Positions 19,230-26,898 are shown, numbered from the stretch's first letter. The stretch is 39,776 bases of DNA from Deltaproteobacteria bacterium (GCA_015233285.1 JADFYA010000001.1:1-39776), one strand, 5' to 3'. Notes: generated by a model not told the origin, from the sequence alone. Translations and numbers: made by a program.

Positions 19230-21445
19230 TAGAACTTCAGAGTCATCTGTCCGAACCATGATCTCCCCGGAGCCTGGTAGTATGCGAAATAATTACGGTC
19301 AAAGATGTTGTCTACGGCCATGGAAACCGAGACGAACGAGGTGATTTTATAACCGACCTTGGCATCGGCTGTGAAATATGGATCATAAGACCCATAGACT
19401 CCGTTTTCCGTGTCCTTGTTCTCGTCGTTAGCGTACACCTTGCCCACATAGCGTCCGGTCAGGCTGGCGGAAAACGGTCCCTTGTCAAACACCGCGCCCA
19501 CGTTGTACATTTGCTGCGGGAGATAGGTCAAATTGCTTCCAACCGTCGTCGGCTTAGCGGCGTTTTCGGTTATCTTGGCGTCATTATAGGTGAAGTTGGC
19601 GAATAGCCGCCAGGTCTTGTCAAACCGCTGCTCCAGCTCAAGCTCTACGCCCCGTCCTTCGGCCTTACCCACATTCCGGTACTCTTGAAGAGTCGAACTG
19701 ACTGTGGTCAGGTAAATCAAGTCATCCATATAGTTTTCAAAATAAGTAACTTTAAGCTTGGCGCCTGCCCATAGTCGCTGCTCCACGCCGCCATCCCAGG
19801 ATAACGTGGTTTCCGGCTTGAGATTGGGGTTTCCGGCATAAGTTACGCCGCCTGCTGAGGTCCAGGTCCGATAAAGCTCATACAGTGTCGGTGCCCGGAA
19901 TGCTTGCCCAATGGATGACCGCAAGGAGGTTTTCTCGAAAAGTTTATAGATCAAGGCCAGCTTGGGGCTAAAAGCCGATTGATCTCTAGAGCCATAGCTT
20001 ATGGGATAACCTGGGCCGGCCTGGTTCACATAACCGTCGTAGGTTTGCCACCAGTCCTGTCTAAAACCCAAATACACAGTCAGTTTGTCCAACACCGCCA
20101 TCTCATCTTGCAAAAAGAAGGCGTAGGTCCGGTCTTTCCCTTGGGCTTGATAGGTCACATCAGCCACAGTGGTCTCATCCTTCCAGTTGGTCAGGCCGTT
20201 CTCCTGAGTATTTATCTGCCCGGTCCTGAAAGAGCCGCCAAAGGTGAGAATGTTCCAATCCAGAATGGGAGCGGTGAATTGCAGGTCGGCGTTGTAGTTC
20301 TGAGATGGAGTTCTGGCCACTTTACCCGGACCTCCGGACTGGGTGGCGGCGACGGAGTCGGGAGTCACATACCAATATCTATCTTGATCCACCAGTCCTA
20401 GAGTAAGTTTCGCCGCGACTGAGGAGACTTCCGTCTCGGCGCTGATATTATAGGAATTTTGTCCATTCCCGCCGGCCCCGGAGAGAAATGACGCTTCCTT
20501 AACCGACCCATAAGACCAGACCGGCTTACCGGCCACGTCCTTGAGGTAGGTGTGCGGATCATCATAGGTGTATTTATACCGATTCTGCATGAAGCCGATA
20601 TTGACCTTTGAAACTTTGGTGAAGTCATATCCGGCTTTAAAAACGATGTTATCATCCCACCACCGATTGTCTCCCTTATCTCCGATCAAATAAGCCGAGT
20701 TGCCCAGATTATCTTTGGTGTTTGACCAACCGGCGATCCCCGAGGATGGTTGCGTCTTCTGAACATTGAAATCAGTCGGATAACCGTTTGTTCCGTCGTA
20801 ACCGTAGCTTAACAAGAGGCTCAGTTTGTCGTCTATCCTGTCGCCGTAGGAGACATAATGTCTTTGGAGATCATTTTGCGCTCCGCCATTGGTCCATCCG
20901 GATCCATAGCCGGTCCTGATCATAAGCTCTCTTTTCTCCGGCATCTTGGTAATGACGTTGACCACTCCCCCCATGGCGTACCCACCGTAAAGACTTGAAA
21001 ACGGACCTTTGACCACCTCCACCTTTTCTACATTCTCAGGGAAAATCCCTGCCCACATGGGCGCGCCGGTATAGGCGTTGTTGAGCGCCAGTCCATCGAT
21101 AAGAATGAGCGACCGGTTCTGACCGGGAATCCCCCGCAGACTGACCTGGGCCAGAGTATCCATCAGCCCCTTGCTGCGTCGGTTGAATACCCCGACCGTA
21201 TCGTTCAAAGCCTGATCAATTGTTTGGATGTTTCTTGTTTCTATTTCTTCTTTGGTGACCACATTGACTGAGGCTGGGGCGTCCGAAACAGCTTTTTCCG
21301 TGCGGGTAGCCGTGACAACCATTTCTTCTAGCTTAATCTCATCCTTCTTTTTCTCATCTTCCTTCTTATCCTCAGCCCAACCAGGATGAGTTGAAATTGT
21401 CCACACAATTGCCGGCAGAATCCACAATAGCTTAGTCCCTTTCAT
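19229..21445 (-). CDS. TonB-dependent outer-membrane receptor, first gene of the chelatase operon
   Basis: 738 residues. A signal peptide of about 24 residues ends in HPGWAE. A Lys/Glu/Asp-rich spacer follows, then MVVTATRTEK as the TonB-box-like start of the plug domain. The plug includes VSLRGIPGQNRSLILIDG and YGGYAMGGVVNVITK; the rest is a 22-strand-type barrel with NPNLKPETTLSWDGG and a terminal aromatic residue (MTLKF). This is the layout of BtuB/siderophore receptors. GGAACGGAG precedes the ATG. It is the first full-length gene of the minus-strand operon that ends with cooT and is preceded by two tandem terminator-like leaders, so its expression is probably attenuated by metal status. 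Confidence 0.93.
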   Translation of the reverse strand: MKGTKLLWILPAIVWTISTHPGWAEDKKEDEKKKDEIKLEEMVVTATRTEKAVSDAPASVNVVTKEEIETRNIQTIDQALNDTVGVFNRRSKGLMDTLAQVSLRGIPGQNRSLILIDGLALNNAYTGAPMWAGIFPENVEKVEVVKGPFSSLYGGYAMGGVVNVITKMPEKRELMIRTGYGSGWTNGGAQNDLQRHYVSYGDRIDDKLSLLLSYGYDGTNGYPTDFNVQKTQPSSGIAGWSNTKDNLGNSAYLIGDKGDNRWWDDNIVFKAGYDFTKVSKVNIGFMQNRYKYTYDDPHTYLKDVAGKPVWSYGSVKEASFLSGAGGNGQNSYNISAETEVSSVAAKLTLGLVDQDRYWYVTPDSVAATQSGGPGKVARTPSQNYNADLQFTAPILDWNILTFGGSFRTGQINTQENGLTNWKDETTVADVTYQAQGKDRTYAFFLQDEMAVLDKLTVYLGFRQDWWQTYDGYVNQAGPGYPISYGSRDQSAFSPKLALIYKLFEKTSLRSSIGQAFRAPTLYELYRTWTSAGGVTYAGNPNLKPETTLSWDGGVEQRLWAGAKLKVTYFENYMDDLIYLTTVSSTLQEYRNVGKAEGRGVELELEQRFDKTWRLFANFTYNDAKITENAAKPTTVGSNLTYLPQQMYNVGAVFDKGPFSASLTGRYVGKVYANDENKDTENGVYGSYDPYFTADAKVGYKITSFVSVSMAVDNIFDRNYFAYYQAPGRSWFGQMTLKF

Positions 21446-21467
21446 CTCCGTTCCTTTCTAACTAGGT

Positions 21468-21525
21468 AAAAAAAATGTTAAAAGAACGCCGATGGATTCT
21501 TCCATCAATTGCCTTCGAGGCTAAC
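21468..21525 (-). promoter_or_regulatory. Second attenuator-like hairpin directly before the TonB receptor gene
   Basis: On the minus strand GTTAGCC pairs with GGC and TAAC across an inner perfect hairpin, GATGGA-AGAA-TCCATC, and is followed by an eight-T run. It ends about 23 nt before the receptor ATG. The inner GAYGGAAGAATCCRTC hairpin is repeated in the leader of the other TonB receptor (37448-37463). This places an intrinsic terminator between the promoter and the gene. Confidence 0.6.
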
Positions 21526-21543
21526 TTGTTAAAACAATATTTT

Positions 21544-21636
21544 TTATTTAGATAACAGCCCCCAGTCGAGATTAACCGATACTTCGTTTCGTTCGCCGCA
21601 TGAATGACAGGTGGAACACCAGATTCCGCTTACCAT
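21544..21636 (-). CDS. 30-residue Cys-rich leader ORF
   Basis: A small frame from ATG 21636, with AAAGG 2-3 nt upstream, to TAA at 21544. It encodes MVSGIWCSTCHSCGERNEV and ends DWGLLSK. The CxxCHxC cluster resembles a metal-binding ribbon. It lies in the long leader of the TonB-chelatase operon, between the two terminator-like hairpins. It could be a metal-sensing leader peptide or a small metallochaperone. Not homologous to anything I can name; evidence is the start signal, the cysteine cluster and the location. Confidence 0.45.
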   Translation of the reverse strand: MVSGIWCSTCHSCGERNEVSVNLDWGLLSK

Positions 21637-21684
21637 TGCCTTTCTATTGTTCAATCAACATGTTACCAATTTAGCGTCATGCCA

Positions 21685-21805
21685 AAACAAAAAAGCCAAG
21701 AAGGGCGACACGCTTTGGGTCAGCGCGAGCCTTCTTGGCTTTGATTTCAATAATGACTACTTCAGTTTTAAGAACGACTGAAAACCGGGCAAATTACCTT
21801 TGCTA
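21685..21805 (-). promoter_or_regulatory. Structured leader with intrinsic terminator (copy A, chelatase operon)
   Basis: Reading the minus strand: a hairpin GCAAA-GGTAA-TTTGC (21789-21803), about 45 nt of linker with an inner TTCAGT/ACTGAA stem, then AAGCCAAGAAGG pairing perfectly with CCTTCTTGGCTT (12 bp) and followed by TTTTGTTTT. The last part is a strong intrinsic terminator, but it lies upstream of the whole operon. GCCAAGAAGGC at its left arm can also form its own GCC/GGC hairpin, a plausible alternative structure. Very similar architecture precedes tonB (38727-38829). Confidence 0.7.
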
Positions 21806-21813
21806 TTGCTTAT

Positions 21814-21843
21814 CGCTTATCACGTCCCACCAGCCGATGTCAA
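21814..21843 (-). promoter_or_regulatory. Predicted promoter of the TonB-CobN-CooT operon
   Basis: TTGACA (21843-21838), an 18-bp spacer ending TGGTGGGACGTGA, and TAAGCG (21819-21814). The -35, spacing, spacer sequence and -10 match the promoter before tonB (38842-38871), including the shared block GGGACGTG. The -10 is poor, which together with the conserved spacer suggests an activator or operator site. Confidence 0.6.
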
Positions 21844-22002
21844 GACAAATCTGATCTTCTACCGCAGCGGCCGTGAGGAAGAGAAAATTGTCAGATGTTA
21901 GATAAACATAGAGTTACGGTAACGATCTCCATGAGTTGAAAAGATTTAGCCGGAATTCTTTTAGTCTCCGTGGTGTATCCGTCAGCTCGCTTGTTTCAGG
22001 GT

Positions 22003-22045
22003 CTTCAAATAAGACAAGGGGAAGCGCAGATCAAGCACTTCCCCC
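22003..22045 (-). terminator. Intrinsic terminator of the His-rich gene
   Basis: On the minus strand GGGGAAG-type arms (22018-22024 with 22038-22044) enclose a 13-nt loop, followed by TTGTCTTATTT. It lies 33 bp after the stop codon of the His-rich gene. Confidence 0.6.
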
Positions 22046-22077
22046 TGTTATCAATTGCTGTTAGGAATCAGTTTGGC

Positions 22078-22314
22078 CTAATGGACATGCTGATGCGGTT
22101 CTACCTCGTGGGTTGGATGGTCGTGGTCGTGTTGCCCGTGATCACCCGTGTGGTCATGACTGTGAACGCCGGGAACGCCGCCATGGGTATGCTCGTGAAG
22201 ATGTTCGTGCAGGTGCTCATGGGCATGGCGGTGGTCGTGTTCATGGCTGTGCATCATGTCCCCGTGAGAGTGTTCGTGGGCATGAAGATGTTTGTGCTCG
22301 TGTGTTCCTTCCAT
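22078..22314 (-). CDS. Histidine-rich metal-binding protein
   Basis: 78 residues, 30 of them histidine, arranged as HxH and HEH repeats (for example HEHKHLHAHEHSHGD and HDHDHPTHEVEPHQHVH). A strong ribosome-binding site (AGGAGG, 7 nt) precedes ATG 22314, and an intrinsic terminator follows, so it is a genuine gene rather than a low-complexity shadow. His-rich proteins of this size store or buffer nickel, as does Hpn, or feed it to hydrogenase or CODH maturation. No signal peptide is present, so it is cytoplasmic. It lies between the chelatase operon and the nickel ECF transporter, which supports nickel, although zinc or cobalt binding is possible. Confidence 0.8.
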   Translation of the reverse strand: MEGTHEHKHLHAHEHSHGDMMHSHEHDHRHAHEHLHEHLHEHTHGGVPGVHSHDHTGDHGQHDHDHPTHEVEPHQHVH

Positions 22315-22544
22315 TGTAGTTCCTCCTGTTCATCAGGTTATGGCGACCCTTCGTGGGTGCATTAAATCAGAGGGAGGCCTTCAGGTCTCCGCCTGGGTGA
22401 AGCAATTTAGATCAGAAGCTTCGACACTATTATATTTCAGTCTTGGCATCGATACTTCCTGGGCTTTGATGGCAGTCAGGACAACCAATTTCTGTAACTA
22501 TTCTACTCCACCTCTAGCTAATTGTCAAGTTCACGACCGCTAAC
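22315..22544. other. Upstream region of the His-rich gene
   Basis: It holds the leader of the His-rich gene on the minus strand, with a TATAAT-like -10 near 22427-22432 but no good -35 at standard spacing. No attenuator of the type seen before the other metal genes was found here. Confidence 0.35.
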
Positions 22545-22656
22545 TCAACTAAGGGCGAGCCAATCGGCCTCGATCATCTGGACCCAGGCATTATCCGGAC
22601 CACATAAGACATCGCAGCCCCCAGCTTGCAGATGTTTCCTAGTGTGAATATCGGTT
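22545..22656 (-). pseudogene. Possible eroded C-terminal coding fragment
   Basis: The minus strand reads RKHLQAGGCDVLCGPDNAW, then a short acidic stretch ending DWLALS and a TGA at 22545-22547. The composition looks protein-like, with an ordered CDVLCGPD segment, but a stop codon lies just upstream (about 22672) and no start or ribosome-binding site is visible. I cannot assign a family. It may be the remnant of a gene that once followed nikQ. Confidence 0.3.
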
Positions 22657-22736
22657 CATCCACCAGGGCGCTTACCTAAAAAAACTAGCTCGCTTCGCGC
22701 ATGTGCTCATTCTCCCGTTGACCGGAGCCAGTTGAT

Positions 22737-22755
22737 TCCAGGCCTTTTGCCTGGA
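22737..22755 (-). terminator. Hairpin immediately after nikQ
   Basis: TCCAGGC-AAAA-GGCCTGGA on the minus strand starts 2 nt after the nikQ stop codon. No U-tract follows, so it is more likely a 3'-end stabiliser than a complete intrinsic terminator. Confidence 0.45.
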
Positions 22756-22757
22756 TT

Positions 22758-23702
22758 CTAGACTCCCGGCACATTCCAAATCTTATCCAGTAGGAGTAGG
22801 CCAAGACCGCTAATGATCCAGAAAGCTCCTTTGGCCCAATCCCATGGTTGGGCATTGAATTCCACTTCAACGGGCAATTTGCCTGTGTATCCGCGCGCAA
22901 GCATGGCGTCATAAACTTTCTGAGTCCTGGCAAAGCTTCTCACCAGAAGCATTCCAAGAAAGTTTCCGATTGATCGAAGAGTCTCTATATCGGTTCTGCC
23001 TTGAAATCCCCTGGCTTTCATCCCGGTCAGCATCCGAACCGACTCGCTTTGAAAAACAAAAATATACCGGTGAGCCAGTAAAATCATCTGACAAGCCATC
23101 CGAGGGACTTTAAGTCTTGCAAGAGCCTGAATGGTGACAGATAGCTTTGACGTAGCCAAAAGAGGTTCTGTCATCAATGCAATTGAGAATGCCTTCAGTA
23201 TGATAGCTAAGGCAAGCAAAATTCCCCTTTGATTGAATTTAAAAAAATCAAGATGGATGAATACATATATGATATCCCCATTTTTATCTGGCACCGTCAA
23301 GGGCATCACCAGAAGAAGTAATCCAAGAAAAGCACTCATTGCCCTGAGCCGCCCAAGCGTGCGTTTAAGAGAAACGCGGGCGACACTTGCCGCCAGAACC
23401 GCCAGAAAAAGCGAGAAACATACCAGGGATATCCTGGTTAAGGATGCTAAGCAAAATATGAAAATAATGAGGGAGACTATTCTGATTCTCGGATCCCAAT
23501 TATGGAAAGGTGAACTAATGCTTGCCAGAGAATCGATAGCAGGGATTCCCCAGTTTTTTTCTTCATCCGCCTTAGCACGATTTCCGTCAACTGGACATTT
23601 CCGAACTAGCCAAAACAATAGGATCAATGAAATAGCCAAACCACCGGCAGTCAAGAACATCATGTTCAAGGGTAGCGTGACTGTGGTGATCGAAGACGTC
23701 AT
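22758..23702 (-). CDS. nikQ: ECF nickel/cobalt transporter transmembrane subunit (NikQ/CbiQ)
   Basis: 314 residues. The family core runs from about residue 65 (FHNWDPRIRIVSLIIFIF) and includes the two Ala-Arg-Gly coupling motifs, MLTGMKARGFQGR and VYDAMLARGYTGK, which contact the ATPases. An extra N-terminal 55 residues contain a hydrophobic segment (FLTAGGLAISLILLFWLV) not found in ordinary CbiQ of about 230-260 residues. It may replace part of a NikN/CbiN-like accessory helix. The ATG overlaps the nikM stop (TAATG), so this start is firm. It is the T component of the nickel ECF transporter; its ATPase is encoded divergently. Confidence 0.9.
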   Translation of the reverse strand: MTSSITTVTLPLNMMFLTAGGLAISLILLFWLVRKCPVDGNRAKADEEKNWGIPAIDSLASISSPFHNWDPRIRIVSLIIFIFCLASLTRISLVCFSLFLAVLAASVARVSLKRTLGRLRAMSAFLGLLLLVMPLTVPDKNGDIIYVFIHLDFFKFNQRGILLALAIILKAFSIALMTEPLLATSKLSVTIQALARLKVPRMACQMILLAHRYIFVFQSESVRMLTGMKARGFQGRTDIETLRSIGNFLGMLLVRSFARTQKVYDAMLARGYTGKLPVEVEFNAQPWDWAKGAFWIISGLGLLLLDKIWNVPGV

Positions 23703-24328
23703 TATGACTGCTCCATTGAACAGCTAGGAGAGACCGATCCAAGCAGTTCAGGCTTCACTTTATAGAGGAATGACACCGCAAAGCCGGAAACGCAAGTTTC
23801 AATAAGAATTACCGGCAAATGTGCGTACATGGCGATTTTTGCTACTCCCCAAAAATCCTCCCCTCCGGTAAGCAGCAAAGCGGCCAGAAAAAGCACGGCC
23901 AAAAAAACTCCCACTCCACCCGCTAACGCCCCGCAAAGGACATATCGAGTTAGTGAACCCCTTCCCCATGAACGGAAAATCCAACCTGCAACCAGAGCGG
24001 GAATGCCCATCATAAGAGAATTGGCCCCCAAGGCCGTGATTCCGCCGAACTGAAACAATATGCTTTGCAACAGAAGTCCTAAAGCAATCGAGATGAAGGC
24101 ACTGTTTCCCAGGAGGATGCCCACGAGACCGGGGATCAATAAGTGAACACTCGTAGGGCCGATGGGAACATGAATTAGCGATGCCACGAAAAAGGCCGAT
24201 GTCATTACAGCTATCTTGGGAAAATCTTCCGCTTTGGTCCTTCGGGCGCTCCAGGCGATAACCGCCACACTGGCTGCGAAGCCCCCAATCGCAACGGAAG
24301 TTGGGAGGACACCATCCGAGATGTGCAT
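23702..24328 (-). CDS. nikM: ECF nickel/cobalt substrate-binding membrane subunit (NikM/CbiM)
   Basis: 208 residues beginning MHISDGVLP, the conserved N-terminus in which Met1 and His2 bind the metal, with a further ligand His62 in GPTSVHLLIPG. Six to seven transmembrane segments follow. This is the S component that gives the transporter its Ni(II)/Co(II) specificity. The processed length is short, and it lacks a fused NikN domain, consistent with separate accessory proteins in the K/L-type systems. The adjacent NikK and NikL genes favour nickel. GAG is the only ribosome-binding hint upstream of the ATG. Confidence 0.92.
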   Translation of the reverse strand: MHISDGVLPTSVAIGGFAASVAVIAWSARRTKAEDFPKIAVMTSAFFVASLIHVPIGPTSVHLLIPGLVGILLGNSAFISIALGLLLQSILFQFGGITALGANSLMMGIPALVAGWIFRSWGRGSLTRYVLCGALAGGVGVFLAVLFLAALLLTGGEDFWGVAKIAMYAHLPVILIETCVSGFAVSFLYKVKPELLGSVSPSCSMEQS

Positions 24329-24392
24329 ATGGCCACTCTTTCATTCGTCAAGTTATAAATTTCTCAGGTAACGAACCGCATGGAAGGCATAT

Positions 24393-24749
24393 CTACGTCC
24401 GCCGCCGATTGTTCACGTAAATACCGATCCCTGCCAATCCAAAAATGTAGCCGATACCAGCAAATACTTCTTTAAGGCCCGGCTTGCTGATATCCTCTCT
24501 CAGAGCGGCGAGTTCCCTTTTAAGCTGTCCTGCTTCTCTCGAAATCAGGTTCTTTTGTTGTTGAAGTTGTTCTGCCAGTTGCGGGCAATCAGTCGCCGTC
24601 CCACCTACCGGCGCGACACTTTGTGCGGAGGGAACGGCAGGCTGATCTTCGGCCGCAAGACCCCGATTTGCAAAAGCAAATATGAAACAGGCAAACAATG
24701 CAAAGAGGATCACCATGAATCCTCCAAGAGCTTTCAGACCTTGCGCCAT
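24393..24749 (-). CDS. nikL: NikL-like two-helix accessory protein of the nickel ECF transporter (C-terminal half)
   Basis: 118 residues. An N-terminal hydrophobic helix (VILFALFACFIFAFA) is followed by a Pro/Ala-rich periplasmic part, a coiled-coil stretch (about 55-95) and a C-terminal helix KPGLKEVFAGIGYIFGLAGI. This two-helix topology matches NikL/NikN-type accessory components of nickel ECF transporters. In relatives as I recall them, this C-terminal part is fused to the carboxypeptidase-regulatory-like domain that is here encoded by the preceding gene. GGGGGAAT precedes the ATG, and the gap from the preceding stop is 3 nt. Confidence 0.75.
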   Translation of the reverse strand: MAQGLKALGGFMVILFALFACFIFAFANRGLAAEDQPAVPSAQSVAPVGGTATDCPQLAEQLQQQKNLISREAGQLKRELAALREDISKPGLKEVFAGIGYIFGLAGIGIYVNNRRRT

Positions 24750-24752
24750 TGT

Positions 24753-25088
24753 CTATTCCCCCAGTTCGCTCTTTTTGAGCAGGAATTTATTCTTATGGCC
24801 CATGGAAGCATCAATCACTATCGTGAGATCGTCTTTCTTCGGGATAGGTAAGGAGAATTTCCCCTCCTTGTCTGTCTTGCCTTCCGCGAGTTTTTGGTTC
24901 TGACTGTCGAAAACTTGGATAGTCCCGAACTCGACTTTCTTGCCATCCGGGAAATAGCTTTCTGTATAAATCTTCCCGTTTTCAACATAGGCAAATATAT
25001 TAACTTTGTGGGCATAGGCCGGACCTGCACAAAGAATTGATCCGAACAAACAAATGACCACCAGCGATTTCAAAAAATTTTGAGACAT
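24753..25088 (-). CDS. Periplasmic NikL-type N-terminal domain protein (carboxypeptidase regulatory-like)
   Basis: 111 residues from ATG 25088, with AAGGAG 7 nt upstream; the in-frame extension to 25160 is not coding-like. A signal peptide ends PAYA/HKVN, so the mature protein begins with a histidine, as in other nickel- and copper-binding periplasmic proteins. The mature domain (VFDSQNQKLAEGKTDKEGKF, then a beta-rich end with DASMGHKNKF) resembles the carboxypeptidase regulatory-like fold of NikK/NikL components. It sits between nikK and the two-helix gene, and probably captures or delivers nickel at the periplasmic face of NikM. Confidence 0.75.
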   Translation of the reverse strand: MSQNFLKSLVVICLFGSILCAGPAYAHKVNIFAYVENGKIYTESYFPDGKKVEFGTIQVFDSQNQKLAEGKTDKEGKFSLPIPKKDDLTIVIDASMGHKNKFLLKKSELGE

Positions 25089-25212
25089 AGTTCTTCTCCT
25101 TGAAAGAGTAGGACTTGGCAGGCGGGAGACGATGAAACTGACTGACTCAGCGGCGCCCACCTGCCGGCAAACCCAAGGTATCGACTATCGTCGCCTAGCC
25201 AAGCTGCGGCGC

Positions 25213-26013
25213 TTATTTCATGTCTATTGTGTGAACCCAGAAAATCCCGCCCATTTCGACCTTCTTAGACTTCCCGTCTTTTTCCAGTTTAAAGGGAGCA
25301 TCTTTTAGAGCCGCAAATCCCCACCAACCTGATCGCGGCATGGCATAGGTGAAAACCCCGTTCGAATCGGTTTTGACAACCTGGGTAACATACGGGTCGG
25401 AAGGAGCTTTCACTATTTTGTTTCCTGGAGATTCATTGAGATATTCTATTTCAACATCGGAATTAGGGACCGGCTTCCCGCCCGCAAGAACCTTGCCCGT
25501 AAACACGTTGCCGGTCCAAAACCCATAGGGACGCGTCAGAGGCACGATTTCCATTTCCAGTCCCACCGGTTGGTCCCAACCTTCTTGCATTCCCAGCACG
25601 TCGACGCAAACCTTGGTGTAGTGAATAATGAATTTGTCTTCAGAGGGCTCCCAGTAGGGGACCGGCTCAACAAAAAAGGTGTAATCTCCGGGGTTCTTGA
25701 AGGCAATGGCGGATTTCCAATATGTGAACGTCCGGTCCTGGTCCGGTCCTTTCCCCTGAGCGCTTTCTAGAGTCTTGAGCAGATCCTCGGTCTTACCTTT
25801 ATACATGACTCCGAAGCGTTTCGGTTTTTCCATTTCCATGTAGTGCATTTCCATGGGGTGAATAAACTTGATATCTAGTGTGATGTTCCGCGGGGTTGCT
25901 TGAGTGACGATGTCGTTCGAGGGGATAAGGGTACCAAAATGAGCCCACGCCGCAGGGGACAGGGCAAGCTGGGCCAACAGGGTTAAAATGCACAATGAAC
26001 GGGATCCAAACAT
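25213..26013 (-). CDS. nikK: NikK-like periplasmic DUF4198 protein
   Basis: 266 residues from ATG 26013, with GGAGGAGAA 4 nt upstream; the longer open frame to 26250 is leader. A signal peptide is followed by AWAHFGTLIPSND, the conserved AHF start of DUF4198 proteins with an N-terminal histidine. The domain continues with FIHPMEMHYMEMEKPKRFGV, VEPVPYWEPSEDKFI and PRSGWWGFAAL. Unlike many NikK proteins there is no obvious C-terminal membrane helix. DUF4198 proteins accompany nickel ECF transporters and TonB nickel systems and are thought to bind nickel in the periplasm. It is the first gene of nikK-nikL-nikM-nikQ. Confidence 0.85.
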   Translation of the reverse strand: MFGSRSLCILTLLAQLALSPAAWAHFGTLIPSNDIVTQATPRNITLDIKFIHPMEMHYMEMEKPKRFGVMYKGKTEDLLKTLESAQGKGPDQDRTFTYWKSAIAFKNPGDYTFFVEPVPYWEPSEDKFIIHYTKVCVDVLGMQEGWDQPVGLEMEIVPLTRPYGFWTGNVFTGKVLAGGKPVPNSDVEIEYLNESPGNKIVKAPSDPYVTQVVKTDSNGVFTYAMPRSGWWGFAALKDAPFKLEKDGKSKKVEMGGIFWVHTIDMK

Positions 26014-26073
26014 ATTCTTCTCCTCCAAAAGCAGTCCAGGTTCTAATGACACCAGTAACCAAACAAGCTGGCC

Positions 26074-26195
26074 AATAAAAAAAGACCAGCGCCTTTTGCT
26101 GGCCTTCGTGACCATCTTAAATGAATTATAAAACCCAAAGCAATCTTTCAGATACACCCCCTGGGGGGGAGAGGAAGCTGCAACTTCCCGGTTGC
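26074..26195 (-). promoter_or_regulatory. Structured leader with intrinsic terminator before nikK
   Basis: Minus strand: hairpin GCAAC-CGGGAA-GTTGC (26180-26195), a C-rich/G-rich pair (CCCCCC-AGGGGG), about 50 nt of linker, CACGAAGGC, then GGCCAGC-AAAAGGC-GCTGGTC followed by TTTTTTATT (26074-26104). The terminator lies about 60 nt before the nikK start. It shares the plan, though not the exact sequence, of the leaders before the chelatase operon and tonB. Confidence 0.6.
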
Positions 26196-26200
26196 GAAAA

Positions 26201-26229
26201 CCAGTAGAACAAAACGCGGAGAATGTCAA
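26201..26229 (-). promoter_or_regulatory. Predicted nikK promoter
   Basis: TTGACA (26229-26224), a 17-bp spacer and TACTGG (26206-26201) on the minus strand. The first leader hairpin begins about 6 nt downstream of the -10. It lacks the GGGACGTG block seen in two other promoters of the window. Confidence 0.45.
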
Positions 26230-26448
26230 CTTGAAAATTATTCTTGACAATCCAGCTTCATTATGTTTCTTTTAGCCCCTGCACAACCAAGTGGGGGTTA
26301 GTTGATTTAATATGCCGGGTTAAGGCACCCTGAAATGTTTGGAGTTGTGCCGCGTTCCGCCCGAGTGAATAATTGTGGCAAGAATGCCGCAAGGGATGCC
26401 TGATTAGGGCGGAATTCCAAAAAAGTTCAGAAATAATCCATAAAAACA

Positions 26449-26508
26449 CTAAGCCACGAAGGCCGGCGAAACTCCACAGGAGTTTACTGTCTTTGTGGCT
26501 TTTCTCAT
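26449..26508. terminator. Bidirectional hairpin in the nikK-nikO intergenic region
   Basis: AAGCCACGAAGGC and GTCTTTGTGGCTT form the outer arms, and AAACTCC-ACA-GGAGTTT forms a perfect inner stem. T-rich sequence follows on both strands (TTTTCTCATTTT on plus, GTGTTTTTATGG on minus). The CCACGAAGGC type of hairpin is a dispersed repeat in many environmental genomes. It could insulate the divergent nikK and nikO units. Confidence 0.55.
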
Positions 26509-26524
26509 TTTATATGTCGCAACT

Positions 26525-26898
26525 CAATGTCATTGACTTAAGCCGACGAACAATCGTGCCAACTTTTTTAAAATAGACCATTCCGAATAAGCCCCAACGG
26601 GGCGCTCTATGTTAGCCCAGGGCAACGCCCTGGGAAATACGGCAGGTTACGTGTCAGCAGAATGGTCAGGGGGTCGGACGGCCCCTAAAACCATTGGCAT
26701 TGGAAGGGATACGCAATCACGGCTGTGGTTCCAAATCACTGCCTAATTTATATAGCTATTAGGTAATTTATATATATGTATCCACCTGTCCCAGGGCGTT
26801 GCCCTGGGCTAACCTAGAGCGCCCTTTCAGGGCTTAATCGGAATAGACTATTTATTAGAATAGGATCCGATGACCTTGCCCTTAAGTCAATGACATTG
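26525..26898. mobile_element. MITE, 374 bp, 18-bp perfect terminal inverted repeats
   Basis: The ends are CAATGTCATTGACTTAAG (26525-26542) and its exact complement (26881-26898). Inside, both arms repeat GGGCGCTCTA, GGTTAGCCCA-like and GGGCAACGCCCTGGG segments in inverted order, so the arms form a long imperfect palindrome of about 110 bp each. There is no transposase gene. The flanks TGTCGCAACT and TGTCACAACT agree in 9 of 10 bases and may be a target duplication. A second copy begins at 39652 and is identical over the 125 bp available. It ends 84 bp before the nikO start codon. Confidence 0.85.

Noticed and set aside
21446..21900. A cobalamin riboswitch before the TonB-CobN operon.
   Set aside because: The conserved B12-box and the GCCACTG/GGGAA core elements are not present; the leader instead matches the window's own hairpin family.
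26449..26508. The bidirectional hairpin as another member of the leader-attenuator family.
   Set aside because: It lies upstream of the predicted nikK promoter and resembles the widespread CCACGAAGG dispersed repeat; it lacks the 5' GCAA/TTGC hairpin and linker.
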